The position numbers and the translations under genes are program-made. The notes beneath the pieces are model-generated. The model made no database searches. It was not told where the DNA came from and worked only from the letters and a program-made list of their open reading frames with translations. A stretch of DNA of 64,000 nucleotides from Hyaloraphidium curvatum (Eukaryota > Monoblepharomycota > Hyaloraphidiomycetes > Hyaloraphidiales > Hyaloraphidiaceae). Positions within the stretch are counted from its first letter, which is position 1. The number at the start of each line of letters is the position of its first letter. Location: NCBI GenBank assembly GCA_025558095.1, contig JAIVFI010000011.1:744001-808000 (forward strand), given 5' to 3'. Positions 10,631 through 20,195 of this stretch are shown piece by piece.

Positions 10631-10662
10631 ACGTCACGGTGAGTGTGGAAGGCAGCTGGACA
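10631..10662. repeat. 32-bp flanking repeat, left copy
   Basis: This 32-bp sequence, beginning acgtcacggtgagtg and ending gcagctggaca, directly abuts the left LTR. The same sequence abuts the right LTR from 16516 and is repeated once more from 16551. It behaves like a long target duplication, or like a pre-existing tandem repeat split by the insertion. Confidence 0.75.
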
Positions 10663-10901
10663 GGATCCGGGGGATCTCGGCGCGGCACGGGGCGACGTGC
10701 GCTCGGGGGGTCTGGAGTGGCTCGCGTCGGGAACGTCTGATTGTACCGACCAACGGTGGGGAGTCTATTCGAGGGACAGGCATCCTTATATCCTGCTTTG
10801 CCACTGTGCGTCCTGCTCCGCCACGATGACGTCCCAATGACTCCTGAGTGTACCCGGTCCCAACCCATCCCAGCAATCGGAGCAAGGGCGTATCCGTAAC
10901 A
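10663..10901 (-). repeat. 3' LTR of the copia element
   Basis: On the minus strand this LTR starts TGTTACGGATACGCCC directly after a purine run and ends at GGATCC, where the 32-bp flanking repeat begins. Positions 10663-10891 match 16290-16518 without a visible difference. The expected terminal ~21 bases ending CTGACA, present in the other LTR, are missing here. Confidence 0.9.
10781..10792 (-). promoter_or_regulatory. TATA-like box in the 3' LTR
   Basis: The minus strand reads GATATAAGGATG here. It lies about 205 bp upstream of the oxidoreductase ATG and points toward it, so the LTR could drive that gene. The same box occurs in the right LTR (16408-16419), where it would drive the element itself. 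Confidence 0.5.
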
Positions 10902-10910
10902 CCCCCCCTC
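10902..10910 (-). other. Polypurine tract
   Basis: The minus strand reads GAGGGGGGG immediately before the TGTTACGG start of the 3' LTR. This is the usual position for plus-strand DNA priming in LTR retrotransposons. Confidence 0.7.
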
Positions 10911-10923
10911 GGCCGCAGCTCCG

Positions 10924-13900
10924 TCAAAGCTTGAGACGAACAACGCCGAGTGCACGACGGGCCACATCCATGCGGGCTCCGGGGAGCGCCTTGGTGAGGA
11001 TATCGGCCGCGTTCTGCGCCGTAGGGACGTAGACCAGCTTGATCGCGTCGCGCTCGATCGCGTCGCGAAGGAAGAAGGACTTGATCGCCACGTGCTTGGT
11101 CGAGTCCTTCGAGGTAGGGGCCGCGGCCAGCGCGATCGCGCCGCGGTTGTCGCAGTAGATCACGGTGGGCTCCGTGACGGGCATGCCGATGGTGTCCAAC
11201 TTGTTCCGCCACGACAGGCCCTCCTTCGCCGCCATCACCACCCCGTGCAGCTCCGCCTCCGTCGAGCTCAGCGCGACCGTCTGCATCTTGCGCGAGATCC
11301 AGCTGATGGCTGCTCCGTTGTTGAAGAAGGCCAGGCCCGTCACCGACTTCCTGTCGTTGACGTCCGAGGCCCAGTCGGCGTCGGAGTACCCGTAGATCTG
11401 CCCCTTCCCTTGCGTGTACTTGATGCCGAAGTCGACCGTGCCGGCAAGGTAGCGCAGCAGCCGCTTGAGTGCTGCCCAGTGCTCCTGCCCGGGGTTGGTC
11501 ATGAACGCAGCCAGGTTGTGTACCGTGGAGACGATATCGGGGCGCGTCCCCTCCGCGAGGTACATGGCGAGCCCGACGCCCCTGGCGTACGGCTTATCGG
11601 CCATCGCGGCGCGCGCCTCCGGGGTCTGGGGGCACATGTCGAACGTGAGCACGCCCGAGTCCATGGGCGAGTTGACGGGCCGACAGTCCGTCATCCCGAA
11701 CTCCTCGAGCAGGTTGCGCGTGTATGTCGACTGGTCGATCGACGCCCACCCGTCCCCGCGGCGGATCCGCATCCCGACGATGAACTCGGGTTCGCCCTTG
11801 TCGGTGATGGTGAAGATCGACTTGAACTGGTTCTTCGCCTCGTCGAGGTACGCCCTGTCATTCGAGACCCAGAGCACGTCGTCGACGTAGATGGCTGCGA
11901 GGATCCACTTCCCGTCATCCGAATGACGGAAGTAGAGACAAGGATCTGCCGGCGAGTTCTCGAAGCCCATGCCCTGGAGGGTTCTGGCGGCCTCCTTCCT
12001 CGTCCTCAGCATGGCCTCCTCCTCCTGAGTCCCGTCGCCGCGCAGGGTGGCGTCCAGCTTGCGGTTCCACTCGTAGCCTGCCTGCCGGAGCCCGTAGAGC
12101 GGCCGAAGGAGGCGGAGCACGCCCCCCCTACCCGCAGCAGCCAAGAGCTCCTCGGTTTTGGCTTTCGTCGCGGCGTCAAGGTCGGGCTCCTTCAACACGA
12201 GCTCCAGGACCTGTGCGTAGCCTTCCGGCTCCCGCATGAACAGCAGTTCCTTCAGTTCGCCGAAGAGGTACGCCAGCTTCACGTCAGTGTGAGCGGCGTG
12301 GAGACTGGGATCGGCGAGGAGGGAAATGAGGAAGCGGATGGTGCTGAGCTTGGCCGTCGGAGCGAAGACCTCCTTGAAGTCGATGCCCTCCTTCTGCGTG
12401 AAGCCCTGCGCCACCAGCCGCGCCTTCTTCTTCTCCTCCGAGCCGTCCGAGTTGTACTTGGTCTTATTGGCCCATTTGCAGCCAATCGCGCGGCGTCCGG
12501 GCGGCAGCGTCGCCGCCTCGATGGTGTCGCGCTCAATGATGCCCCGGAGCTCGGCCACGAAAGCCTTCAGCCATGCCTCCCGGTGCGGGCCGGCCAGGGC
12601 TTCCTTGAAGGTGGGTTCCGGGTTCCCGATCTCGTCGACGTTCGCCACTCCGGCGAGCTCGACCGCGCGCTGCGCGGCGGAGGAGAGGAGGGCCGCCAGC
12701 CCGAGGTGGCTGGCCGCGAGGTGATCGTCCGGATCCACGTCTCCGTCCTCGTCGTCCTCCTTGATCGCCGAATGCTGGCGGTGAAGCTCCTCCCACTCGT
12801 CAAGCATGGATGATCCGTCGTTGATACGGCGCTGTCCGGCGCCGGCGCGGATGGAACGACGTGTTCCCCCCCTCGCCTCCTGGGGGTGGTCGTCTTGCGC
12901 CCCAGCATCCTGCCGATCATCCCCCCCGACCCCGAGGATTGCGCCCCAGCGGCGTCCGCGGGCGGAGAGGAGGGGGTCTCGTTGGCAGGGGCCGGGTTGT
13001 TGTCGCCGAAGACGACGCGCGGGCGCAGCGCCGGGTGCCCCTGCGTCGGCAGCGCGGGGAGGCGTACCGGCGGGATCACGCCCTCGTCGAAGACAGCAGT
13101 CTGGAAGTCCTTGTACGCCCCCGTCTTCGGGTCCGCAATCCGGAAGCCCTTCGTCCCCGGGGGAAAACCAACGAAGACGCCGGCGAAGCCGTGGGGGTCG
13201 AGCTTGTGCGGGAGCGTGCTGACCGGGATCCGCCCGACGGCGGGGCAGCCGAAGGCGGGGAGCTTGCCAAGCTTCGGCTTCTGGCCGTAGCGGGCTTCGT
13301 AGGGGGAGATGCCGCCGAGCGCGGCGTGGGGGGAGCGGTTTCCGAGCCAGTTGGCGTGGCGAACGGCGTGCGGCCAGAGGCGCTTCGGCAAGTTCGCATC
13401 CGTGAGCATGGTAAGCGCGCACTCCACGATGGTGCGGTTGTAGCGCTCGGCGATGCCATTCTGTGCCGAGGTGTTCGGTGCGGGAGTCTCCAGGCGTGCC
13501 CCCTTGTCCTCCAGATAGCGTCCCAGCTCCTCGTACTCACCGCCGCGATCGACGCGCGCAGCCTTGAGATTCCGCTCGCTTTCCGTCGCCCACTGCTTCG
13601 TCATCTTCTCGAAAGCCTTCGATGCGCCCGCCTTGCTGTAGTGCGTGATCAGATCCGCCCAGCGCGTGGCGTCGTCGATCGCCGTCGTGAAAACCTTGGA
13701 ACGATCGTGTCCCTCAACGCTCATGTCGCAGACATCCGAATGCACGAGATCCAAGAAGTCCCGCTCCTGTTTCTCCGCCGGCGGCATCGGCGCCTGCGTC
13801 AGTTTCCCTTGTGCGCAAGCGTAGCAGAAGCCGAGTTGCTGGCGGGTCCAGCCCGACGTGTCGACGTCAGCGAGGCCGTTCTTCCGCGCGATGTCATGCA

Positions 13901-16082
13901 TCCGGCCCTGGCTCATGTGCCCTAGACGGCGGTGCCACAGCTGGAATTCCTCGTGCTCGTCGAGCTTGACTGCGGGCAAAGCCTCCCCGGCCTCTGCCGA
14001 GGGTTTCGCGATGTAAGCCAGGATGGCGAACGACTTGCCGGGGGTTGAAAAGACAGCGCGCGGCTTCTTGTCGTCCTCGCGGCGGTAGATCTCACAGTAC
14101 GTGTGCTTGAAGGTGATCTTCTGGCCCTTCCTCGTCGCAAACTTGATGCTGAGTAGGTTGTACGCCAACTCGGGGACCACGAGGGTGTCGGGGAGCAGGC
14201 ACGGAACCCATCCGTCCTTCGATCTCGCCCAGATCACTGCGTCGCCGATCGCCGTGGCGGCAACCTGCGTCTTGTTGCCGAGGAAGACCTTCGATTCGAT
14301 GGGGCGCAGCGTTCCAGGCACGAAGCAATCCGTCCTGGGGGTCATGTGCGCCGTCGCTCCCGAATCGAGCTTCCAAACGTGCGCTCCGTTCCGAGAACTC
14401 TCCTCGAGATCGTCGGCCACGAGCGCGGTGTTGTCGGCCGTACCAGCCTCAGTAGGCGGCGCCCCTGCCGTCGGGCCCTCGCGCTTCGCCGCCTCCTCGG
14501 CGGGGAAACCCTGCTTGGGCACGATCGGGGCTCGTCCCGTCTTCACCTTCCCGCGCACGATCTCGGTCTCGTCCTCCGAGTCCGAGTCGATGTCCTCCAG
14601 AGGCGGCATCTCATTGTCCGCGACGGGGGCCGGGGAGGGGGTACTCTGGGCGCCATCGCCATTGTCGGTCGACGCGGTCGATTCCCGTCCAACCGACGCG
14701 TCCGAATCGTACAGGTGCTCATCGTCGGAGCTCCAGTTCTCGGCGTCGGAGGAATCAAGCGCGTCCTGAACCACGAACATGTCGGCCAGGGGATCGGCGT
14801 GAGCGGCGAGGAGCTCTTCCAGCTCGTCGTCATCGCCGGCGTCGTGCACGGCGATCAGGGAGAGTTGCTCTTCGTCGCTGCCACCGCCGGGCTGCGGAGG
14901 GGAGGGGCAGTTCTTCTTGATGTGCCCTGCGCCGCCGCAGTTGTAGCAGCGGACGGCGGCGGCGGGGCCCTGCCGCGGCGGCTTGCCGACGGTAGCCTTG
15001 CCCTTGTCGCCGTTCGCGGTCTGCTTCGGGGTTCCAGCGCCCTTGCCAGCTCCGTCGTTCTTGCGAGACGAAAGCTGCCGCTGGAGGGTGGTGACGAGCG
15101 CCTGGAGCTCGTCGTCCTTGAGATTCTTCGCATCCACGTCGCCGGTCGTCAGCTTCGCGGCTTCCTTCTTGGCGGCGGTGCCCGCGGGGGCCGGTCCAGC
15201 CTCAACGCGCGGGCGATCGCCTTGGGAAGCCTCCTCGTGACGGATGGCGAGCACAGCCCGGTCCATGGTGACCGGGATGCCTTGCGCGGCCGAAGTGCGG
15301 AGCATCTTGACCACCACGTCGTACTTCTTCTCCATCCCGCGCAGGAACAGCCTCAACTGCTCGTGATCGGGGCCGTAGCCGGGGTTGATGAGGCGCAGCG
15401 ACTCGGCGCTTTCGCGGATCCGATCGGCGAAAACCTCGATGCCCTCCCGCGGCTTCGGGGTCATGTTGGCGAAGTCCTGTAGCCAGATGTTCGCGTATTG
15501 CTGCGCCGTTGTGATGGCGTCCGCGGTGACGGCGTTGAACACCGCCTCGCATGCCATCATCCCGTCAAGGCGCATACGGATCGCATGGGTGTTGTCGACC
15601 GAGCGCCGGGCGATGCCCAGCGCCTTGCTGACGACTTTCTCGCGCTTCTCGAGCCTCGAGTCGAAAGACTCCCAGGCCTTCTGGATGGCGCTGATCTCGT
15701 TGGTCGACGACAGCCTTATCGACATGCCTTCGCGCTCATCAGGGCTGATCACCGTAAACGTCTCCACGTTCATCACTTCGCGGTACGCTCGGATCATCTG
15801 CGGGGTGGCGACGGCGATATCGACGCCGTCGCCTGCGGCGAGCTCCCGCAGGGCTTCGAGCCAGGTGTCCCGCATGTACGCGGGCTCGCGGGTGTAATCA
15901 GGCATGTTGAGCACGTATAGTCCCGGCCTCTCGAGCGGGGTTGGGATCGGAGCGGGCGTCCGCCGGTGGGCGTCAGCGACTTCGTTCACGCTCAGCGCAT
16001 TGGTGAGGCTGCGGAGCCAGGCAGGATAGTTCTTGCCGTCGTAACGGGCTCCGGTGTACGTGAAGGTGGTCGCCGATGCCAT
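10924..16082 (-). pseudogene. Copia gag-pol polyprotein, one frame break
   Basis: From the ATG at 16082 the first frame encodes Gag and then a zinc knuckle (CYNCGGAGHIKKNC). An aspartic protease follows (LDSGATAHM), then an integrase N-terminus (LWHRRLGHMSQGRMHD with C-x2-C) and an integrase core with HSDVCD and DRGGEYEELG. The frame stays open to 12567, but homology moves to a second frame by about 12810. That frame carries the reverse transcriptase (GCKWANKTKYNSDG, YVDD in AIYVDDVLW), RNase H (GYSDADWASD, SSTEAELHGV) and CDNRGAIALA, and stops at 10924. The switch coincides with a run of seven G at 12866-12872, suggesting a one-base slip. Domain order and motifs place it in Pseudoviridae/Ty1-copia. 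Apart from the shift I see no internal stop. Confidence 0.9.
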
Positions 16083-16251
16083 GATGATGCGGGGGGCGAG
16101 CTTCGATGCGGGGCGCGGAAACTGCGGGTTGCGCGCTCGAGCGGGCAGGCGGTTCTCTCACGGGGAACTCGGCCGGACCGGTTGGAAGGGGCTCCGAAGA
16201 CGCTTCGGAGCCGAGTGAGTTCGAGTCAGACGACCAGTCGTCGAGCCGTGG

Positions 16252-16269
16252 GCTTGGGCTCATAACCTG
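16252..16269 (-). other. Primer-binding site
   Basis: The minus strand reads ACAGGTTATGAGCCCAAG just inside the 5' LTR. It resembles the GGTTATGGGCCC-type site complementary to an internal part of initiator tRNA-Met used by several copia elements. The preceding CA is a typical LTR end. Confidence 0.6.
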
Positions 16270-16518
16270 TCAGCGAGGGCAGCGCCGGGGGATCCGGGGG
16301 ATCTCGGCGCGGCACGGGGCGACGTGCGCTCGGGGGGTCTGGAGTGGCTCGCGTCGGGAACGTCTGATTGTACCGACCAACGGTGGGGAGTCTATTCGAG
16401 GGACAGGCATCCTTATATCCTGCTTTGCCACTGTGCGTCCTGCTCCGCCACGATGACGTCCCAATGACTCCTGAGTGTACCCGGTCCCAACCCATCCCAG
16501 CAATCGGAGCAAGGGCGT
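16270..16518 (-). repeat. 5' LTR of the copia element
   Basis: Positions 16290-16518 match the left LTR. The inner 20 bases (16270-16289) complete the LTR up to CTGACA next to the primer site. The expected outer TGTTACGGAT is missing and is replaced at position 16519 by the flanking repeat. Confidence 0.88.
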
Positions 16519-16586
16519 CACGGTGAGTGTGGAAGGCAGCTGGACAGCAGACGTCACGGTGAGTGTGGAAGGCAGCTGGACAGCAG
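16516..16586. repeat. Tandem 35-bp repeat beside the 5' LTR
   Basis: Two head-to-tail units (16516-16550 and 16551-16586) read cgtcacggtgagtgtggaag through ctggacagcag. A third copy of the first 32 bases lies outside the other LTR at 10631-10662. The first unit overlaps the LTR edge by the three bases cgt. Confidence 0.85.
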
Positions 16587-16706
16587 CCTCCCTGCATCCC
16601 CACCAAACACGATTTCATTTCGAATGATAACCATTCCGATGAGCTTACGAACCACCGCAGGCCCTCGCGTCATCCGATCGGGCTCACCGCGCCCCGAGCC
16701 CCAACC

Positions 16707-18338
16707 TCACCCCTTCCCCGGAGCAAGCGGCGCGCCCGCCTCGGCCAGCATCTCCGCCAGCGCCCACCTGTTCATGTAGAGGTCCCCCGCGATCCTGTCC
16801 TGCGCCTCGAGGTGCGCGATCCGCCGCCCGCCGGCGTCGCGGTCCGCGCGGAGGCCCTCCACCTCGGCGCGGAGGGATGCGAGCTCGCGGCGGAGTTCGG
16901 CGCGGAAGCTCGACTTCTTGCCCGGCGGGGCGGGCGGAGGGAGGGAGGCGCGGGGCTGCCTGGCAGGGGCGGGGACAGCCATCGGGGCGGGGGCAGCGGG
17001 AGGCGGCGCGGGCGCCTCCGGGTCGTACCCTTTCCCGTACCGCTCCCCCATCCGCTCCGACACTGCCCCGCGGAGCAGGCACACCTGCACCAGCCCCAGG
17101 GGCTGCAGCCTGCCCTGCCCGAACAGCGCGCGGTACAGGATCGCCATCCACGTGATCATGGCGCCGACGCTGGTGACCACGTCCAGGGCGGTGAAGGTGT
17201 ACACCGACGCGGCCTGCACCACGACGAAGCCGCCTAGTGTGTCGGCGGGGCGGTTCGCGGGGACGACGGAGACCTCGATGTGGCGGAGGTAGCCGCGGCG
17301 GAAGTCCGATCGGAGGACGGCCTGCCGCTGGGCGTCGGCGGCGTAGAACTCGCCACCTGGCGCAGAGATCGGGTCGCGGCGGCCGCCGCCGCGGTCCCCG
17401 GAGCCGGCGGTGCGGTCGACCGCGAAGGTCCACGAGAGCGTCGTGCGCGTGTTGAGCTCCACGCGGTAGGCGTCGAGGTCGCCGATGGCGAGGGCGCGGC
17501 CAGAGAGGAAGGCCTCGGTAGCCTTGGGATGCACGAGGGCGGCCCACACCGAGTCGCGCCACGCCCCGGGCTCGGCGTCGGTGCGGTTGGCGACGGGGGC
17601 GTCGATGCCCACCGAGTAGCTGCGGGTCCAGTTGGCGACCGGGGTGCCGCCGGCGACCGAGCGCGAGACGGGGAAGAGGTGGCAGGCAAAGAGCCCCGAG
17701 ATGTCGTCGAAGATGCCGTTCGAGGCCACGTAGTCCATGTCGTGCGAGAGCCAGAGCTCGACGGGCTCCGGCATGAGCGGGTAGCCCGACGCCTCGATTT
17801 CCACCTCGGTTGGCCCCCGGACGGGGCTAGAAGCCGAGGCCCCATTCTGCCTCGGCTCCACACGGCGGCGACGTGCACCGTTCCACGGCGAGCCGGTCAG
17901 GTTGCACCCAAACAGCCCGTCGTAGTCCGCCGGCGGCACGACGTCCTCGGACCCGTCATCCTGCCGCCCGACCTTCTTCGGCTTCGGCGCCTCCGCGGCG
18001 ATCTTCCCTGGCCCCACCTGCCACCACCTCGTCGTCGTCCTCGCGCCGGCGCCGCACAGGCCGAGCCGCACGCGGTCCAGGCACAGCAGCAGGTCGGGCT
18101 GCGGCAGCGGGCGCACCACCGTCGCATACTGCGTGATCGGCGTCTGCGTGAGAAACTGCCGCAGCGCGAGGCCGACGTACACCGCGCCGCCGGCGGCGAG
18201 CAGCGCGATGCCGAGGATGCGCGCGAAGAAGAGGGGCCGCGGGCCGATGCCGTACAGCCCACGCCGCAGCTCGCCGAGCGGGTCGCAGCCGCACCGTCGC
18301 GGCCGCGGGGTGGGCAAGTCCGCTTTGCGGGACTCCAT
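16707..18338 (-). CDS. Two-pass membrane protein with large lumenal domain
   Basis: This single-exon gene encodes 543 residues. A short Cys/Arg-rich N-terminus (RRCGCDPLGELRRG) precedes a first membrane helix at about residues 36-60 (FFARILGIALLAAGGAVYVG). A lumenal domain of about 300 residues follows, with NLTG and NWTR glycosylation sites. The second helix is at about residues 390-420 (FVVVQAASVYTFTALDVVTS). The cytosolic tail has a Pro/Ala linker and a final coiled coil (FRAELRRELASLRAEVEGL). Two helices flanking a large loop is the layout of P2X and ASIC/ENaC channels, but I see no diagnostic motif of either family. The function is unknown. Confidence 0.7.
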   Translation of the reverse strand: MESRKADLPTPRPRRCGCDPLGELRRGLYGIGPRPLFFARILGIALLAAGGAVYVGLALRQFLTQTPITQYATVVRPLPQPDLLLCLDRVRLGLCGAGARTTTRWWQVGPGKIAAEAPKPKKVGRQDDGSEDVVPPADYDGLFGCNLTGSPWNGARRRRVEPRQNGASASSPVRGPTEVEIEASGYPLMPEPVELWLSHDMDYVASNGIFDDISGLFACHLFPVSRSVAGGTPVANWTRSYSVGIDAPVANRTDAEPGAWRDSVWAALVHPKATEAFLSGRALAIGDLDAYRVELNTRTTLSWTFAVDRTAGSGDRGGGRRDPISAPGGEFYAADAQRQAVLRSDFRRGYLRHIEVSVVPANRPADTLGGFVVVQAASVYTFTALDVVTSVGAMITWMAILYRALFGQGRLQPLGLVQVCLLRGAVSERMGERYGKGYDPEAPAPPPAAPAPMAVPAPARQPRASLPPPAPPGKKSSFRAELRRELASLRAEVEGLRADRDAGGRRIAHLEAQDRIAGDLYMNRWALAEMLAEAGAPLAPGKG

Positions 18339-18748
18339 GGTTGCGGGGAGGGAGGCAAGGCAAATCGGGCTGTGGTCCGGCTGCGGCCCAGACCAGCCAC
18401 CCGCGATCCCTCACCCCCGCGAGCTCATCGTCACTTCATATTTCTAGTTGGAGGCGGAAAAAAACTACTATAAAGCTTAAAGAGAGGGATGAAAGGTCCG
18501 TGCAAGGAGCTGGCGGCGGCCCGCCGAATGGAAGCAGCATGACTTTCGGTCTGCGGTTTCACCTGACCTGAGGCTGCCAGTGGCGTCTCCCAGATCCAGA
18601 CCAAACGGTCAAAGGTCCTAGAGAAGCAATAGGATAGGGGGATTCTTGCCTGCGAGACCGCGGGTGGGTCACACGCCGATCAGACCGATCAGGCGGGTTC
18701 GCTCGCGGCTGAGGTCGACCACGCGCCTCCTTTGCCCCGCCTACCGCG
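18339..18748. other. Intergenic gap, divergent promoter region
   Basis: This stretch lies between the start of the two-pass membrane gene and the first ATG of the GNAT-like gene. It contains an A/T-rich patch at about 18440-18490. I see no coding frame. Confidence 0.45.
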
Positions 18749-19877
18749 ATGGCGTACCCGTGGATGTTTGCCGAGCGCATGGGCCTCGCCCCGCCGGCGC
18801 CGCCGAAGCCGCCGCGGCGCACGCTCCCCGCTCCGGGCTCCGCAGGATACCCGCGCACGGCGTCCTTCGAGGTGCTTCGCGCGTTGTCCCGGCAAATCGC
18901 GTGACTCACGCGTCTCTCCGCGCAATTAAATGCGATTTAGGACTAAGACGTCAACTGGGATTACTGCGAGGGCGGCCCGGCGCACCCGCTGCCGCGCGAG
19001 GGGTTCGGCAGCGTGTTCGGCCCCGCCGCGGGCGCGTCCCGTGCGGAGGGCACCGCGCAGGCGCGGAAGCTCCTCTCGCGGGCACGCAATGCGCTCAAGG
19101 ACGTCTTCACCTTGCGCCACCCGCAGGCCCGGAACGACGCGGACGTGCTGCCCGACGACGCGTACGAATACGTGCTGTCGGGAGGGCCGGTCGGCGCCGC
19201 CCCCGGGGCCGCGGCGTGCGCGTGGCTCGAGGCGTGCACCAGCGGCGACAAGGACTTCCCGCCGTGGGTCGTGCTTACCATGGGCCCCGGCATCGATGAG
19301 GCCACCAAGCGGGCGGCCAGCAACGCCCTGACCGCCGCGTTCCCGATGCTGGCCGAGGTCCCGCACCGCCGCATTGATCTCGGCGAGGTGCGCTTGGATC
19401 GCGGAGCTGGCAGCTTCCGCCTGTTTGCCACGACCGGGTTCGGCCCGCGCGAGGGGGAGCCCGGGTTCACGGGCATGGGCGAGCGGGCGAGCGAGACCAG
19501 TCTCGGCACCGTGCTCTCCCTCGTCGAGTCCCACGCAAACCTCGAGGTCGGAAGGGCGCTCATTAGCTACAGCAACGGCGAGATGGACCGGGCGGGCGTG
19601 ACCGTGGAGCTCGTCGGCGCGGCGGACGAGTGGCGCCGCTTCGGGATCGGCGCGGCCATGTGCCGCCAGGTCGAGCGGTTTGCCGCGCGCACGTTCAGAT
19701 GGGCGGAGGTGCTCCCCGTGCAGGTCAGCTACGTGACCAACCGGGGCGGCGGCGGGGATGTTCCTGGCGGCGGGGTTCCAGGACCAGGACGGGATGCTGG
19801 AGGAAATGGTAAAGATGGTGTACCCGGACGACGTGCTCCAGGGTGACGATTGGATCAACAACGACGAGGCCATGTAG
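18749..19877 (+). pseudogene. GNAT-like N-acetyltransferase, frame broken near 3' end
   Basis: A first exon (18749-18871) begins MAYPWMFAERMGL, and coding resumes by about 18971 (GGPAHPLPREGFGSVFG). The intron between is unclear. A 69-bp option ending TTTAG would put a stop in frame, so the acceptor may be at 18970. The main part contains a GNAT-like core: VTVELVGAADEWRRFGIG gives the acetyl-CoA loop, followed by VSYVTNRGG. Here the frame shifts by one base in a short G run near 19755. The expected continuation (MFLAAGFQDQDGMLEEM) lies in the next frame and stops at 19877. It would acetylate a small molecule or protein amine; the substrate is unknown. Either a one-base insertion has inactivated the gene or there is a sequence error. 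Confidence 0.55.
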
Positions 19878-20195
19878 CTGTTCTGGCGAGCTCCATCCCT
19901 TTTCCGTTGTACCTCATCGAAGAGATTTCGTGGGCGTTGGGCCCCGATCTTGCGTGCCCGCCTTCGCAAGCACGATTCCGGCCCCGGCGCTTTGGGCGGA
20001 CCGTTTCCTGGACGGCTGTACTATCCCATCCGGGAAGCCTAGAGCGCGGCTCAATGCCTCGGTGGGATCGGCGGGTCGGGCATTCGCCCCATGGCTCAGC
20101 CGCACATGCACAGCACTGCTTAGCTCCGACAAGTTGAGAGAACATAAAGCCAGCGCGCGCACTCCACGGCAGCGCTGCTTCCTAAAGACAAAGAT
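19878..20195. other. Intergenic gap before the nuclease gene
   Basis: The reading frame of the nuclease gene is open through this stretch, but only from a GTG, and the translated sequence looks random. I treat it as the promoter region of the gene starting at 20196. Confidence 0.5.

Larger units (their letters stand above)
10631..16586 (-). mobile_element. Ty1/copia LTR retrotransposon, nearly complete
   Basis: This minus-strand element has LTRs at both ends, a tRNA-type primer site, gag and pol domains in copia order (protease, integrase, reverse transcriptase, RNase H) and a polypurine tract beside the 3' LTR. The shared 229-bp LTR cores (10663-10891 and 16290-16518) look identical by eye and have equal length, which indicates a recent insertion. 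Both outer ends are abnormal. The 5' LTR lacks its first ~10 bases and the 3' LTR lacks its last ~21, judged against the inner edges. Both outer junctions meet a 32-bp repeat. One frame break in pol would block expression of a full polyprotein. Confidence 0.93.

Noticed and set aside
11092-12813. 573-codon plus-strand frame inside the retrotransposon
   Set aside because: It is antisense to the reverse transcriptase and RNase H domains.
19843-20195. N-terminal extension of the EVE-HNH frame
   Set aside because: It begins at a GTG, has no motif or codon bias, and a proper ATG with the EVE start motif lies at 20196.
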